Notes: generated from the sequence alone by a model not told the origin. A stretch of DNA of 64,000 nucleotides from Paraburkholderia sp041321145 (GCF_041321145.1 NZ_JBGGWA010000014.1:62001-126000), one strand, 5' to 3'. Positions 51,259 to 60,187 are shown, counted from the first letter of the stretch. A program made the numbers and translations.

Positions 51259-51278
51259 TCATACTCCGACTGACCAGC

Positions 51279-51324
51279 AAAAAAGGGTGAAGGGCTGTCG
51301 TAGGTACGACGCCCCCACCCTTTT
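51279..51324 (-). terminator. Intrinsic terminator between the cytochrome c4 gene and resB
   Basis: Minus strand: outer stem AAAAGGGTG with CACCCTTTT and inner stem GTCGTA with TACGAC, followed by a T-run (TTTTTTGC). It separates the cytochrome c4 transcript from resB-ccsB, though read-through is possible. The plus strand also reads T-rich after the hairpin. Confidence 0.8.
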
Positions 51325-51453
51325 CTTGTTTTGTACCGGCCTCGCTGGGCCGGTTGCACTTGCGTGCGGACTCGTGAGAAACGCCGGGCCGCCCCAAGTT
51401 TTCTCGCCCCCTCGGGGGCCTGACGCAAAGCGGCAGGTCGGGGGCGCTCTATC

Positions 51454-52107
51454 TTAATGCAAGCCCGCGATGTAATCGGCGACAGCCTTGATCTCGCTGT
51501 CCGACAGACGCGTTGCAATTGCATGCATCGCCTCGTTGTTGTTACGTGCGCCCGGACCTTGCGTGAACGCGGTCAACTGCGCCACCGTGTATTCGGCCCA
51601 CTGCCCCGAGAGGCGCGGATACTGCGACGGAATCCCTTGACCGGTCGGCCCGTGGCAGCTTGCGCAAGCCGGCACGCCCTTGTCCGCAATGCCGCCGCGG
51701 TAAATCTTCTGACCGAGCGGCACGGTATCTTTGTTATGCGCGTAGCCAGGCTTCGCGGTCTGCGTCGAGAAGTACGCAGCGACGTTGACCATGTCCTGAC
51801 TGGACAGGGCCGAAGCCATACCCGCCATGATTGCATTGTTGCGTGCGGGCTGCTTGGCGCCAGGCTGCGTCTTGAAATCCATGAGCTGCTTGACGATGTA
51901 CTCTGGATGCTGGCCCGCCAGCTTCGGATAGGCGCCGCCGGCACTGTTGCCGTCTGCACCGTGACATGACGCGCAAACCTGCACCGCGATTGCCTGCCCC
52001 CGATTGACGTCCGGCTTTGCCGGATCTGCTGCTCGTGCCTGAATTGCCAAACCTGAAAGACCTGCCGCTACTTGAATCACCATCAGAGTCTTGCACAGTC
52101 GATTCAT
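51454..52107 (-). CDS. Dihaem cytochrome c4
   Basis: Periplasmic electron carrier with two class I haem domains. 217 residues from the ATG at 52107, signal peptide with cleavage after ARA (about residue 26). Two CASCH haem sites lie at about residues 45-49 and 149-153; each half has the later Met ligand (AGMASAL and a C-terminal one near NNEAMHAIA). Cytochrome c4 normally feeds terminal oxidases. Neighbouring resB-ccsB would mature it. Confidence 0.93.
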   Translation of the reverse strand: MNRLCKTLMVIQVAAGLSGLAIQARAADPAKPDVNRGQAIAVQVCASCHGADGNSAGGAYPKLAGQHPEYIVKQLMDFKTQPGAKQPARNNAIMAGMASALSSQDMVNVAAYFSTQTAKPGYAHNKDTVPLGQKIYRGGIADKGVPACASCHGPTGQGIPSQYPRLSGQWAEYTVAQLTAFTQGPGARNNNEAMHAIATRLSDSEIKAVADYIAGLH

Positions 52108-52214
52108 TCGCACACCCTGTCTCGTCTTGTGGGATTTTAGATGTTTTGCAAAATACGACGGCGACTGAGTGACCGTTAAGAACCGCCAAGGCACGTGGGC
52201 CGGCCCCCTCAGGT

Positions 52215-52242
52215 TTTCAGTAAACCATCGTATTGTACAATA
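52215..52242 (+). promoter_or_regulatory. Candidate sigma-70 promoter of engB
   Basis: TTTTCA (52215-52220) and TACAAT (52237-52242), spacer 16 nt. The -10 overlaps an 8-bp palindrome TTGTACAA, so a regulator or a divergent promoter toward the cytochrome c4 gene is possible. Confidence 0.45.
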
Positions 52243-52323
52243 ACTCGCTAATCGCTAAGACGCCAGTCGGGCTTGACCCGTCCCCACTCCGGGTTCCCCG
52301 GCGTCTCGAATCATGGCCTGATC

Positions 52324-52977
52324 ATGTCCTTCCTGCTCCACCAATCCCGCTTTTTCACGACCGTCAATCATCTGCGCGATCTGCCGGCCACCGCGCAACC
52401 CGAGATCTGCTTTGCTGGACGCTCGAATGCGGGCAAGTCGACGGCCATCAATATTCTGTGCAATCAGAAACAGCTGGCCTTCGCCAGTAAGACGCCGGGA
52501 CGTACGCAGCACATCAATTATTTTTCGGTGGGAAAGGCGGACGAGCCCACTGCGCACCTGGTCGACCTGCCGGGCTACGGTTATGCGGAAGTGCCGGGTG
52601 CAGCCAAGGCGCACTGGGAAGCGCTGCTGTCCACCTACTTGCAATCGCGCTCGCAGCTGCGCGGCATGATCCTGATGATGGATTCGCGCCGCCCGCTGAC
52701 CGATCTGGATCGACGGATGATCGAGTGGTTCGCGCCGACCGGCAAGCCGATTCACACGCTGCTGACGAAGTGCGACAAATTGACGCGCCAGGAAAGCATT
52801 AACGCCTTGCGCGCAACGCAGAAAGGGTTGGCCGAGTATCGTACCGCCGGCTACCAGGGCGAACTGACGGCCCAGCTGTTCTCCGCGCTTAAGCGCGTCG
52901 GGATCGACGAAGCGCATGAACTGATCGAAAGCTGGCTGGTCCCCGAGGCAAAGGGCGAAACAGACGCGCCGCAATAG
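52324..52977 (+). CDS. engB: Ribosome biogenesis GTPase EngB (YsxC/YihA)
   Basis: Essential TRAFAC GTPase for 50S assembly. 217 residues from the ATG at 52324 (MSFLLHQSRFF). G1 is GRSNAGKST, G3 is DLPGYGY, G4 is TKCDKL, with the preceding SKTPGRTQHINYF holding the G2 Thr. Upstream in-frame codons to 52273 lack homology. Monocistronic and divergent from the cytochrome c4 gene. Confidence 0.96.
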   Translation: MSFLLHQSRFFTTVNHLRDLPATAQPEICFAGRSNAGKSTAINILCNQKQLAFASKTPGRTQHINYFSVGKADEPTAHLVDLPGYGYAEVPGAAKAHWEALLSTYLQSRSQLRGMILMMDSRRPLTDLDRRMIEWFAPTGKPIHTLLTKCDKLTRQESINALRATQKGLAEYRTAGYQGELTAQLFSALKRVGIDEAHELIESWLVPEAKGETDAPQ

Positions 52978-53027
52978 GAACGTCGGCCTTTATGAGCCAG
53001 GGCAAAAGCGCCATTTCGGCCTCCCAT

Positions 53028-53055
53028 AAAAAAACCCGCCGCATTAACGGCGGGT
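53028..53055 (-). terminator. Minus-strand intrinsic terminator downstream of engB
   Basis: ACCCGCCG (53034-53041) pairs with CGGCGGGT (53048-53055), loop CATTAA; read on the minus strand the stem is followed by seven T. On the plus strand no T-run follows. It would stop leftward transcription entering engB, although no minus-strand gene is annotated nearby. Confidence 0.7.
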
Positions 53056-53137
53056 CAAACAGCCTAATCGAAAAAACGACAGGCACCCGCTCAGGGAGGA
53101 GAAGCGGGGAGGTCAGCGCAGGGCGCCTTGCTCGATC

Positions 53138-53150
53138 GGTATGATATACC
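53138..53150. promoter_or_regulatory. Palindrome in hemB upstream region
   Basis: GGTAT-GAT-ATACC, 5-bp arms, about 78 nt before the hemB ATG. It overlaps TATGAT, a possible -10, so it could be an operator. No clear -35 is seen. Confidence 0.35.
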
Positions 53151-53227
53151 ATTGTCTCGAAAAGTTTCCGGGAGCGGAGGCAGGCGTCACTGGTCCACTC
53201 CACACATCCACGATCTTCGATTCGTTT

Positions 53228-54226
53228 ATGAGCTTCTACCCGCACTATCGTCCGCGCCGCATGCGCCGTGACGACTTCTCGCGCCGTCTGATGCGAGAAA
53301 ACATTCTCACCACCAACGATCTGATCTATCCCGTGTTCATCGTCGAAGGCACCGACGTGCGGCAAGCCGTACCGTCAATGCCGGGCGTCGAGCGCGTGTC
53401 GGTCGATCTGCTGATGGGCGTGGCCGAACAATGCGTCGAACTGGGTGTGCCGGTGCTCTCGCTCTTTCCGGCAATCGAGCCTTCGTTGAAGACGCCTGAT
53501 GGCCGCGAAGCGACCAACCCGGCTGGTCTGATTCCGCGCGCGGTTCGCGAACTGAAAAAGAACTTTCCCGAGCTGGGTGTGCTCACCGACGTCGCGCTCG
53601 ATCCGTATACGAGCCACGGCCAGGACGGCGTGCTCGACGAAGCCGGCTACGTGATCAACGACGAGACGGTCGAAATCCTGGTCGAACAGGCGCATGCGCA
53701 GGCCGAAGCGGGCGTCGATATCGTCGCGCCTTCTGACATGATGGACGGCCGAATCGGCGCGATCCGTGAAATGCTCGAGAGCGAGGGCTATATCCATACG
53801 CGGATCATGGCTTATGCGGCCAAGTTCGCGTCGGCGTTTTACGGCCCGTTCCGCGATGCCGTCGGTTCCGCGACGAATCTCGGCAAGGGCAACAAGATGA
53901 CCTACCAGATGGACCCGGCCAATTCGAATGAAGCGCTGCGCGAAGTGCAGGCGGACATCGACGAAGGCGCGGACATGGTGATGGTCAAGCCGGGCATGCC
54001 GTATCTCGACATCGTGCGTCGCGTGAAAGACGAGTTCCAGTTCCCGACTTACGTGTACCAGGTGAGCGGCGAATACGCGATGCTGAAGGCGGCGGCGCAG
54101 AACGGCTGGCTCGATCACGATAAGGCCATGATGGAGTCGCTGCTGGCGTTCAAGCGGGCAGGCGCGGATGGCGTGCTGACCTACTTTGCACTGGATGCCG
54201 CGCGGATTTTGCGCTCGCAGAAGTGA
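53228..54226 (+). CDS. hemB: Delta-aminolevulinic acid dehydratase HemB
   Basis: Condenses two 5-aminolevulinate to porphobilinogen for haem. 332 residues from MSFYPHYRPRRMRR at 53228. Schiff-base lysines lie in AYAAKFASAFYGPF and MVMVKPGMPYLD. The metal loop reads DPYTSHGQDGVLDE with no Cys triad, so this is the Mg-dependent, not the Zn-dependent, type. The SD is weak. Haem supply links functionally to nearby cytochrome and MsrQ genes. Confidence 0.97.
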   Translation: MSFYPHYRPRRMRRDDFSRRLMRENILTTNDLIYPVFIVEGTDVRQAVPSMPGVERVSVDLLMGVAEQCVELGVPVLSLFPAIEPSLKTPDGREATNPAGLIPRAVRELKKNFPELGVLTDVALDPYTSHGQDGVLDEAGYVINDETVEILVEQAHAQAEAGVDIVAPSDMMDGRIGAIREMLESEGYIHTRIMAYAAKFASAFYGPFRDAVGSATNLGKGNKMTYQMDPANSNEALREVQADIDEGADMVMVKPGMPYLDIVRRVKDEFQFPTYVYQVSGEYAMLKAAAQNGWLDHDKAMMESLLAFKRAGADGVLTYFALDAARILRSQK

Positions 54227-54266
54227 TTTGACATGTCGCCTTGCTGGCGACGCTAGTCTTCTGAAG

Positions 54267-54314
54267 GCATAAAAAACGGAGGCCGACTCTAAGTCGTGCC
54301 TCCGTTTTTTATGC
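54267..54314. terminator. Bidirectional terminator between hemB and dsbD
   Basis: Perfect 17-bp inverted repeat (54267-54283 with 54298-54314), with an inner CGAC/GTCG pairing, T6 on both strands. Serves convergent hemB and dsbD. Confidence 0.93.
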
Positions 54315-54367
54315 GTGTTCTGGCATGCGCCTTTTACGGGCGCGTCGGCGCGGGTTTCTTTGCGCGC

Positions 54368-56263
54368 TCAGGCAGGCGAGTTGCTCTGCGTTGCGCCCCC
54401 GGCTGCGCTCGCGCGATCAAGGGTGCGCAAAAACTTGTCCGCGGACTCGTATCCGACGACGCGCAGCACTTCCTTGCCGCCTTGATCGAAGAAGATGATG
54501 CCTGGCGGCCCGAACAGGCTGAAGCGCTTGAGCAGCATTTGATCGTCGGCGTTGTTCGCGGTGACGTCGGCACGCAGCAGGTTCATCTGCTTCAGCTTTG
54601 CCTGAACGCGCGGGTCGCTGAACGTGAACTTCTCCATTTCCTTGCAACTCACGCACCAGTCCGCGTAAAAATCGAGCATGGAGGGCCGCGCAGCCGCTTT
54701 GACGGCCTGGTCGAGTTCTGCCGAGGAATGCACCGCAGCGAACGTCAGATCGCTCTGTGGCGCCGCATTCGGCGTATTGGAGGCAGTCGCTCCGGCCGTC
54801 TCCCCGCTGCGTGCTGCCAGTACTGCGAGCGGACGCAGAGGATCGGACGAGCCCGCAGCCAGCCCGACCAACAGCACCGCCGCCCAGATTGCCAGCGCCG
54901 CGCCGATGCCACGGCCAAGCCGGCGCCATACGGAAACGCCTGCGGCTGGGGCAGAGAAAAGACCGAGGCCGGCCGCTGCGATAAGTAACCACAGCGCGCT
55001 CAATAGCATCGTCGCGGCCGCGCCGAGCACCGGCCAGACGATCCACAGAGCCGCCGCAAGCAGCACCACCCCGAAAAACACCTTGACGCCGTCCATCCAC
55101 GCGCCGGCGCGCGGCAACAACGTGCCGGCGCCAAGACCGATGATCAGGAGCGGTACGCCGAGCCCAAGTCCCATCGAGAACAGCGCGGCACCGCCAAGCA
55201 CCGCGTCGCCCGTATGTGCAATGAATGCCAGCACCGCAAAGAGCGGCGCGGTCATACAGGCGCCGACCACTAACGCGGAAAGCGCGCCCATTACCGCCAC
55301 TGCGGCAAACTTGCCGCCGGAACGCCCGGTCGACGCACGCGACACGCCGTCTTGCCAGCGCTGCGGCAACGCGATATCGAAGCCCGCGATCAGGGTGAGC
55401 GCGAAAATCGTCAGCAGTACGCCAAACGTGCCGAGCACCCATGGGTTTTGCAGCCACGCGCCGAGACTTTGCCCAACCAGCGCTGCCGCAATCCCGAGCG
55501 CCGTGTACACGAGCGCCATCCCGATCACGTACGCCAGCGATAACGCAAAGCCACGGGCACGCGTCACCCGCGCGCCTTCACCGATGATGATCGCCGACAG
55601 GATCGGGATCATCGGATACGAGCAAGGCAGCAGACTGAGCACGGCGCCAGCCACAAAAAAGAGCCCGATAATCGCGAAGAAGCCCCCCCCTTGCAGCAGC
55701 GACTGCGCGTAATCGGCGCTGGTGGCGCGCTCGTACCACGGGGTACCGCTCACTGCAGATTGCTGCGTAGAGGCAGCCGCCGCCGCACTGCCGACCGGCT
55801 GCAAAGCCTCGCCGCTCACGTGGTACACGCGTTCCATCGGCGGATAGCAGATGCCGGCATCGGCACAGCCTTGAGACGTGACAGCGAGATCGAACGGTCC
55901 AGCCGCCTGTTTGACGGGGATACGGATCGTCAACTCATTACGATACGTTTCGACGTTCTTGTTGAAAGTCTGGTCGAACTTGACGTGGCCGGCCGGCAAT
56001 TGCGGCTCGCCGATCGTGGCCGTGCCGTTGCGCGTCGCAAACGCGAAGCGCTCCCGGTACATGTAGTAGCCGTCCGCGATCTTGTAGGTGACGTCGACTT
56101 CACCAAGTTTCTCCGTCGCGCTGAATTTGAAGGCGATGGCGGGATCGAGGAAATCGTCCGCAGCGCGGGCAAGCGTGCCGAACTGAGCGAAGATCAGGCA
56201 GCCGAGCAGGAAGAAGACGGTGCGCAGCGCATGGCGCGCGCGTCGGTCGAGACCGTTAGACAT
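54368..56263 (-). CDS. dsbD: Thiol:disulfide interchange protein DsbD
   Basis: Carries electrons from cytoplasmic thioredoxin to periplasmic thiol proteins, including DsbC and cytochrome c apoproteins. 631 residues: signal peptide ending LARA, N-terminal alpha domain with Cys pair CADAGICYPP, an eight-helix core with LLPCSYPM and VGACMTAP, and a thioredoxin-like C-terminus with YADWCVSCKEME. Start at 56263 overlaps the cutA stop by 8 nt and lacks an SD, so coupling to cutA is likely. Confidence 0.96.
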   Translation of the reverse strand: MSNGLDRRARHALRTVFFLLGCLIFAQFGTLARAADDFLDPAIAFKFSATEKLGEVDVTYKIADGYYMYRERFAFATRNGTATIGEPQLPAGHVKFDQTFNKNVETYRNELTIRIPVKQAAGPFDLAVTSQGCADAGICYPPMERVYHVSGEALQPVGSAAAAASTQQSAVSGTPWYERATSADYAQSLLQGGGFFAIIGLFFVAGAVLSLLPCSYPMIPILSAIIIGEGARVTRARGFALSLAYVIGMALVYTALGIAAALVGQSLGAWLQNPWVLGTFGVLLTIFALTLIAGFDIALPQRWQDGVSRASTGRSGGKFAAVAVMGALSALVVGACMTAPLFAVLAFIAHTGDAVLGGAALFSMGLGLGVPLLIIGLGAGTLLPRAGAWMDGVKVFFGVVLLAAALWIVWPVLGAAATMLLSALWLLIAAAGLGLFSAPAAGVSVWRRLGRGIGAALAIWAAVLLVGLAAGSSDPLRPLAVLAARSGETAGATASNTPNAAPQSDLTFAAVHSSAELDQAVKAAARPSMLDFYADWCVSCKEMEKFTFSDPRVQAKLKQMNLLRADVTANNADDQMLLKRFSLFGPPGIIFFDQGGKEVLRVVGYESADKFLRTLDRASAAGGATQSNSPA

Positions 56264-56588
56264 GGAGAGGACGTTGAGTTTCAGCAGTGATCCACTGCCC
56301 GTACGCGACCGATGCCGTCGCGTGCCACGAGAGGATTTCCGGCGTTTCGTAGGGATGGTGCGCCTGAATGTATTGTTCGAGTTCCAGCGCACGTGCAGCG
56401 CTTGTCTTGAACAGCAACTGGATCTCCTGCGCTGTTTCGATCGCACCCTGCCAACGATAGCTGGACTGTACGGCGCCTAGTTGCGTGACGCAGGCGCATA
56501 GCCCCGCGGCCAATGCATTCGCGGCGAGCGCCTGGGCAACGGCGTCATCCGGCACCGTCGTCAGAATCAAGGTCACATTCACGCTCAC
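56256..56588 (-). CDS. cutA: Divalent-cation tolerance protein CutA
   Basis: Small trimeric PII-like protein connected with copper tolerance. 110 residues with a GTG start at 56588 (GGGAG 6 nt upstream); the ATG at 56633 lacks a comparable site. The core LCACVTQLGAVQSSYRWQGAIE and HPYETPEILSW are diagnostic. The cutA-dsbD pairing is also seen in E. coli. Confidence 0.94.
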   Translation of the reverse strand: MSVNVTLILTTVPDDAVAQALAANALAAGLCACVTQLGAVQSSYRWQGAIETAQEIQLLFKTSAARALELEQYIQAHHPYETPEILSWHATASVAYGQWITAETQRPLHV

Positions 56589-56724
56589 AAAGGGCTCCCG
56601 CCGCGCACGATTCAGGTGCCGATATCGTATCACCTAGCCTTGCGGTGCCGCAGACACCACCGCTGCGGGCATGCGGCATTTGGCCGCCATGTCGGGTCTG
56701 GCAGCACATTTCGCCGCCAGAAAC

Positions 56725-56755
56725 AAAAAAAGCCAAGCTTAGCGCCTGGCTTTTT
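56725..56755 (-). terminator. Terminator of the alpha (rpoA-rplQ) operon
   Basis: Minus strand AAGCCAGGC pairs with GCTTGGCTT (one G-U), followed by TTTTTGTTT. It lies 18 nt after the rplQ stop. Confidence 0.9.
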
Positions 56756-56772
56756 CTTCGGTGCCAAAAAGC

Positions 56773-57165
56773 TTACTCAGCTTCTTGCACTTCAACTTCT
56801 TCGACTTCCGGACGGTCCAGCAATTCGACCAGTGCCATCGGTGCATTGTCGCCGACACGGAAGCCGAACTTCAGGACGCGCAGGTAGCCGCCCGGACGGG
56901 TGGCGTAACGCGGGCCGAGGACTTCGAACAGCTTCGTGACCGAGTCACGATCGCGCAGGCGATTGAACGCCAGACGACGATTTGCCAGCGACGGCTTCTT
57001 GCCGAGTGTGATCAACGGCTCGACGACTTTACGGAGTTCTTTCGCCTTCGGCAGCGTCGTCTTGATGACTTCGTGCTCGATCAACGAGTTGGACATATTA
57101 CGGAGCATTGCCAGACGGTGGCTGCTCGTGCGGTTCAGTTTCCGCAGACCATGACGGTGACGCAT
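56773..57165 (-). CDS. rplQ: 50S ribosomal protein L17
   Basis: Large-subunit protein at the exit-tunnel region. 130 residues starting MRHRHGLRKLNRTSSHRLAM, the standard L17 opening; LIEHEVIKTTLPKAKELR and LFEVLGPRYATRPGGYLRVLK follow. The C-terminus is Glu/Val-rich (EVEEVEVQEAE). Last gene of the operon, separated from rpoA by 181 nt that contain a strong hairpin. Confidence 0.99.
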   Translation of the reverse strand: MRHRHGLRKLNRTSSHRLAMLRNMSNSLIEHEVIKTTLPKAKELRKVVEPLITLGKKPSLANRRLAFNRLRDRDSVTKLFEVLGPRYATRPGGYLRVLKFGFRVGDNAPMALVELLDRPEVEEVEVQEAE

Positions 57166-57270
57166 GTTAATTCCTTTGATTCAAAGTTTTGGTCCAGCTC
57201 TTCTATCGCGCTCGGCCTACCTTCGGTTTCCCAACGGTGGCAAGTGCACGGGCCGGTAGTGAAAAAAGAC

Positions 57271-57303
57271 AAGACGCGGATTTTAAAGGAAAATCCGCGT
57301 CTT
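57271..57303 (-). terminator. Terminator-like hairpin between rpoA and rplQ
   Basis: Perfect 14-bp stem (57271-57284 with 57290-57303) with a 5-nt loop. On the minus strand it is followed by GTCTTTTTTC. It would reduce transcription into rplQ or act as a processing site. Confidence 0.75.
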
Positions 57304-57346
57304 TGCCAGTGCAGCGGCGGGGCTTATCCCGAGATGACTTCTCGAA

Positions 57347-58324
57347 TTACTTGTCCAAACCTGCCGGCGGCCAGTTTTCGAGTTTCATGCCGAGTGTCAA
57401 ACCACGCGACGCCAATACTTCCTTGATTTCGTTCAACGACTTGCGACCCAGATTCGGGGTCTTGAGCAACTCGTTTTCCGTGCGCTGGATCAGGTCGCCG
57501 ATGTAGTAAATGTTCTCAGCCTTCAGGCAGTTCGCGGAACGAACCGTCAGTTCGAGATCATCAACCGGACGCAGCAGGATCGGATCGATCTGCGGCGCAC
57601 GCGACGGCGCTTCCGCCGTTGCTTCGGTGCCTTCCAGTGCAGCGAACACCGACAGTTGATCAACCAGAATGCGCGCCGATTGACGGATCGCTTCTTCCGG
57701 CGAGATCACACCGTTTGTTTCGATGTTCATGACGAGCTTGTCGAGGTCGGTACGCTGTTCGACGCGCGCGCTTTCAACGGCGTAGCTCACGCGGCGAACC
57801 GGCGAGAACGACGCGTCCAGCACGATACGGCCGATGATCTTGGCCGACTCTTCGCCATAACGACGCACATTGCCCGGCACATAACCACGGCCCTTTTCGA
57901 CCTTGATTTGCACGTCGAGCTTGCCGCCCTTCGACAGGTGCGCAATCACGTGATCCGGGTTGATCACTTCGCAATCGTGCGCGAGTTCAATGTCGCCAGC
58001 GGTGACAACGCCTTCGCCTTCCTTGCGCAGCGTAACCGTCACTTCGTCACGGTTATGCAGCTTGAACACCACGCCCTTCAGGTTCAACAACAGGTTGACC
58101 ACATCCTCTTGCACACCGTCGAGCGTCGAATACTCATGTACGACGCCTGCGATCGTCACTTCGGTCGGCGCATAGCCCACCATCGACGACAGCAGCACGC
58201 GCCGAAGCGCGTTACCCAAGGTGTGGCCGTAACCGCGTTCAAACGGTTCCATGACCACTTTCGCGTGGCTCTCACCAAGCGATTCAACTGCGATGATCTT
58301 GGGCTTCAACAAACTGGTTTGCAT
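57347..58324 (-). CDS. rpoA: RNA polymerase subunit alpha
   Basis: 325 residues. N-terminal domain (about 1-235) for dimerisation and beta/beta' binding (PFERGYGHTLGNALRRVLLSS), linker (AEAPSRAPQIDP), and C-terminal domain for UP-element and activator contact (LTVRSANCLKAENIYYIGDLIQRTE.., RKSLNEIKEVL). Normal length. Between rpsD (124 nt) and rplQ. Confidence 0.99.
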   Translation of the reverse strand: MQTSLLKPKIIAVESLGESHAKVVMEPFERGYGHTLGNALRRVLLSSMVGYAPTEVTIAGVVHEYSTLDGVQEDVVNLLLNLKGVVFKLHNRDEVTVTLRKEGEGVVTAGDIELAHDCEVINPDHVIAHLSKGGKLDVQIKVEKGRGYVPGNVRRYGEESAKIIGRIVLDASFSPVRRVSYAVESARVEQRTDLDKLVMNIETNGVISPEEAIRQSARILVDQLSVFAALEGTEATAEAPSRAPQIDPILLRPVDDLELTVRSANCLKAENIYYIGDLIQRTENELLKTPNLGRKSLNEIKEVLASRGLTLGMKLENWPPAGLDK

Positions 58325-58448
58325 AGGTTTTCCTTTTCAATACCCTCGGCTCGTTACACCGATAAGGCTGACCGGTAACAACCTGAAAATAAACAGCCGA
58401 GACGCCCCCTTGCGCAACGCAATCGAGGTGCCCCGGCCGTTAATCCGA

Positions 58449-59072
58449 TTACCGCGAATACAATTCGACGATCAGGCTTTCGTTGATATCGCCAGCGATG
58501 TCGCTGCGTTCCGGCTTGCTCTTGAACGTGCCTTCGAACTTCTTCGAATCGACAGCAACCCAGCTCGGCAGACCGCCTTGCTCAGCCAGCGAAAGCGCTT
58601 CGAGAATACGCGCCTGCTTCTTCTTTTGTTCGCGCACTGCGACGACGTCGCCTGCCTTCACTTGCATCGACGGGATGTTCGACACGACGCCGTTCACCGT
58701 GATCGCCTTGTGGCTAACGAGCTGACGTGCTTCAGCGCGCGTCGAGCCGAAGCCCATGCGATACACGACGTTGTCCAGACGCGATTCGAGCAATTGCAGC
58801 AGGTTTTCACCGGTGTTGCCCTTCAGGCGGTCGGCTTCAGCGAAGTAACGGCGGAATTGACGCTCGAGAACACCATAGATGCGCTTCACTTTTTGCTTTT
58901 CGCGCAGCTGCGTACCGTAGTCGGACGTACGTGCACCCGACGTGCGGCCGTGTTGGCCAGGCTTGCTGTCAAGTTTGCACTTGTCGGCGAGCGAACGACG
59001 GGCGCTCTTCAGGAAGAGGTCAGTGCCTTCACGGCGGGACAGCTTGGCCTTAGGGCCGATATAACGTGCCAC
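58449..59072 (-). CDS. rpsD: 30S ribosomal protein S4
   Basis: 16S 5'-domain assembly protein, 207 residues. Begins MARYIGPKAKLSRREG; the S4 RNA-binding domain includes ESRLDNVVYRMGFGSTRAEARQLVSHKAI. In E. coli S4 represses the alpha operon by binding the rpsM leader; whether this holds here cannot be read from sequence. No Zn-binding Cys cluster is present. Confidence 0.99.
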   Translation of the reverse strand: MARYIGPKAKLSRREGTDLFLKSARRSLADKCKLDSKPGQHGRTSGARTSDYGTQLREKQKVKRIYGVLERQFRRYFAEADRLKGNTGENLLQLLESRLDNVVYRMGFGSTRAEARQLVSHKAITVNGVVSNIPSMQVKAGDVVAVREQKKKQARILEALSLAEQGGLPSWVAVDSKKFEGTFKSKPERSDIAGDINESLIVELYSR

Positions 59073-59230
59073 GTTGATTCCTTCTATGATTGATCACACG
59101 AATGCATGCACTCGCGCTAGTCCGAACCCTTTGGGTCGAACGGTGGGCTTAGTCAATTCAATAACGCAAGCGGCCTGTGGTCGCCGGCTTACGAGCCCCG
59201 GCGGCAACAGGCGCTAGCGAAAACAGCGTC

Positions 59231-59635
59231 TTAAATACGACGACGCTTCGGCGGACGGCAGCCGTTGTGCGGGACCGGAGTCACGTCGGAGATCGCGGTG
59301 ATCTTGATACCAAGACCGTGCAACGCGCGCACCGCCGACTCACGGCCAGGACCGGGGCCCTTGATCCGCACTTCGAGGTTCTTCACGCCGTATTCCATCG
59401 CCACGCGGCCAGCCGATTCGGCTGCCACCTGGGCTGCAAACGGGGTCGATTTACGCGAACCCTTGAAGCCCTGACCACCCGACGTTGCCCAAGCAAGTGC
59501 ATTGCCTTGACGATCAGTGATCGTGATGATGGTGTTGTTGAACGACGCGTGAACGTGAACCACGCCCTCGGCGACGTTCTTCTTGACCTTCTTGCGAACG
59601 CGTTGCGCCGCGGAGTTGTTCGAAGCCTTAGCCAT
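59231..59635 (-). CDS. rpsK: 30S ribosomal protein S11
   Basis: 134-residue platform protein near the mRNA exit. Motifs HVHASFNNTIITITDRQGNAL and GVKNLEVRIKGPGPGRESAVRAL, ending VPHNGCRPPKRRRI. 28 nt after rpsM, 158 nt before rpsD. Confidence 0.99.
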   Translation of the reverse strand: MAKASNNSAAQRVRKKVKKNVAEGVVHVHASFNNTIITITDRQGNALAWATSGGQGFKGSRKSTPFAAQVAAESAGRVAMEYGVKNLEVRIKGPGPGRESAVRALHGLGIKITAISDVTPVPHNGCRPPKRRRI

Positions 59636-59663
59636 TACGTTTTCCTGTAACTGTCAGTTCCGC

Positions 59664-60029
59664 TTACTTCTTCAGCGATTGCGCTGCACGACGCGGACCC
59701 TTGCGCGTACGGGCATTCGTACGCGTGCGTTGGCCACGCAGGGGCAAGCCCTTGCGATGACGCACGCCACGGTAGCAGCCGAGATCCATCAGGCGCTTGA
59801 TGTTCATCGTCGTTTCACGGCGCAGATCGCCTTCAACGATGAACTTGCCGACTTCTTCACGCAGCTTTTCGAGGTCTGCGTCGTTCAGGTCCTTGACCTT
59901 CTTCGAAAATGCCACACCAGCAGCGACGCAGATGTCGCGCGAGCGCGTGCGGCCTACACCGTAAATAGCCGTCAGGCCGATTTCGGTATGCTGGTGATTC
60001 GGGATGTTAACCCCTGCGATACGAGCCAT
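59664..60029 (-). CDS. rpsM: 30S ribosomal protein S13
   Basis: 121-residue head protein that contacts L5 and the P-site tRNA. MARIAGVNIPNHQHTEIGLT at the start and CYRGVRHRKGLPLRGQRTRTNARTRKG near the end are standard. Confidence 0.99.
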   Translation of the reverse strand: MARIAGVNIPNHQHTEIGLTAIYGVGRTRSRDICVAAGVAFSKKVKDLNDADLEKLREEVGKFIVEGDLRRETTMNIKRLMDLGCYRGVRHRKGLPLRGQRTRTNARTRKGPRRAAQSLKK

Positions 60030-60070
60030 TGTTTTTCCTCAAACAAAAAGCGCAGCAAAAAGCGCGGCGT

Positions 60071-60187
60071 TCAGCCTTGACGCTGTTTGTGGCGCGGATC
60101 AGAGCTGCAAATCACGCGCACAACGCCTTTGCGCTTGATGATCTTGCAATTGCGGCAAATGCGCTTAACCGATGCCATCACTTTCAT
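60071..60187 (-). CDS. rpmJ: 50S ribosomal protein L36
   Basis: 38 codons, read directly from the minus strand: starts [20 protein letters not shown] and ends PRHKQRQG, stop TGA at 60071-60073. The Zn ligands C-x2-C (CRNC), a later Cys and His are present, so it is the zinc-binding form. It lies between infA (20 nt) and rpsM (41 nt). Confidence 0.98.
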
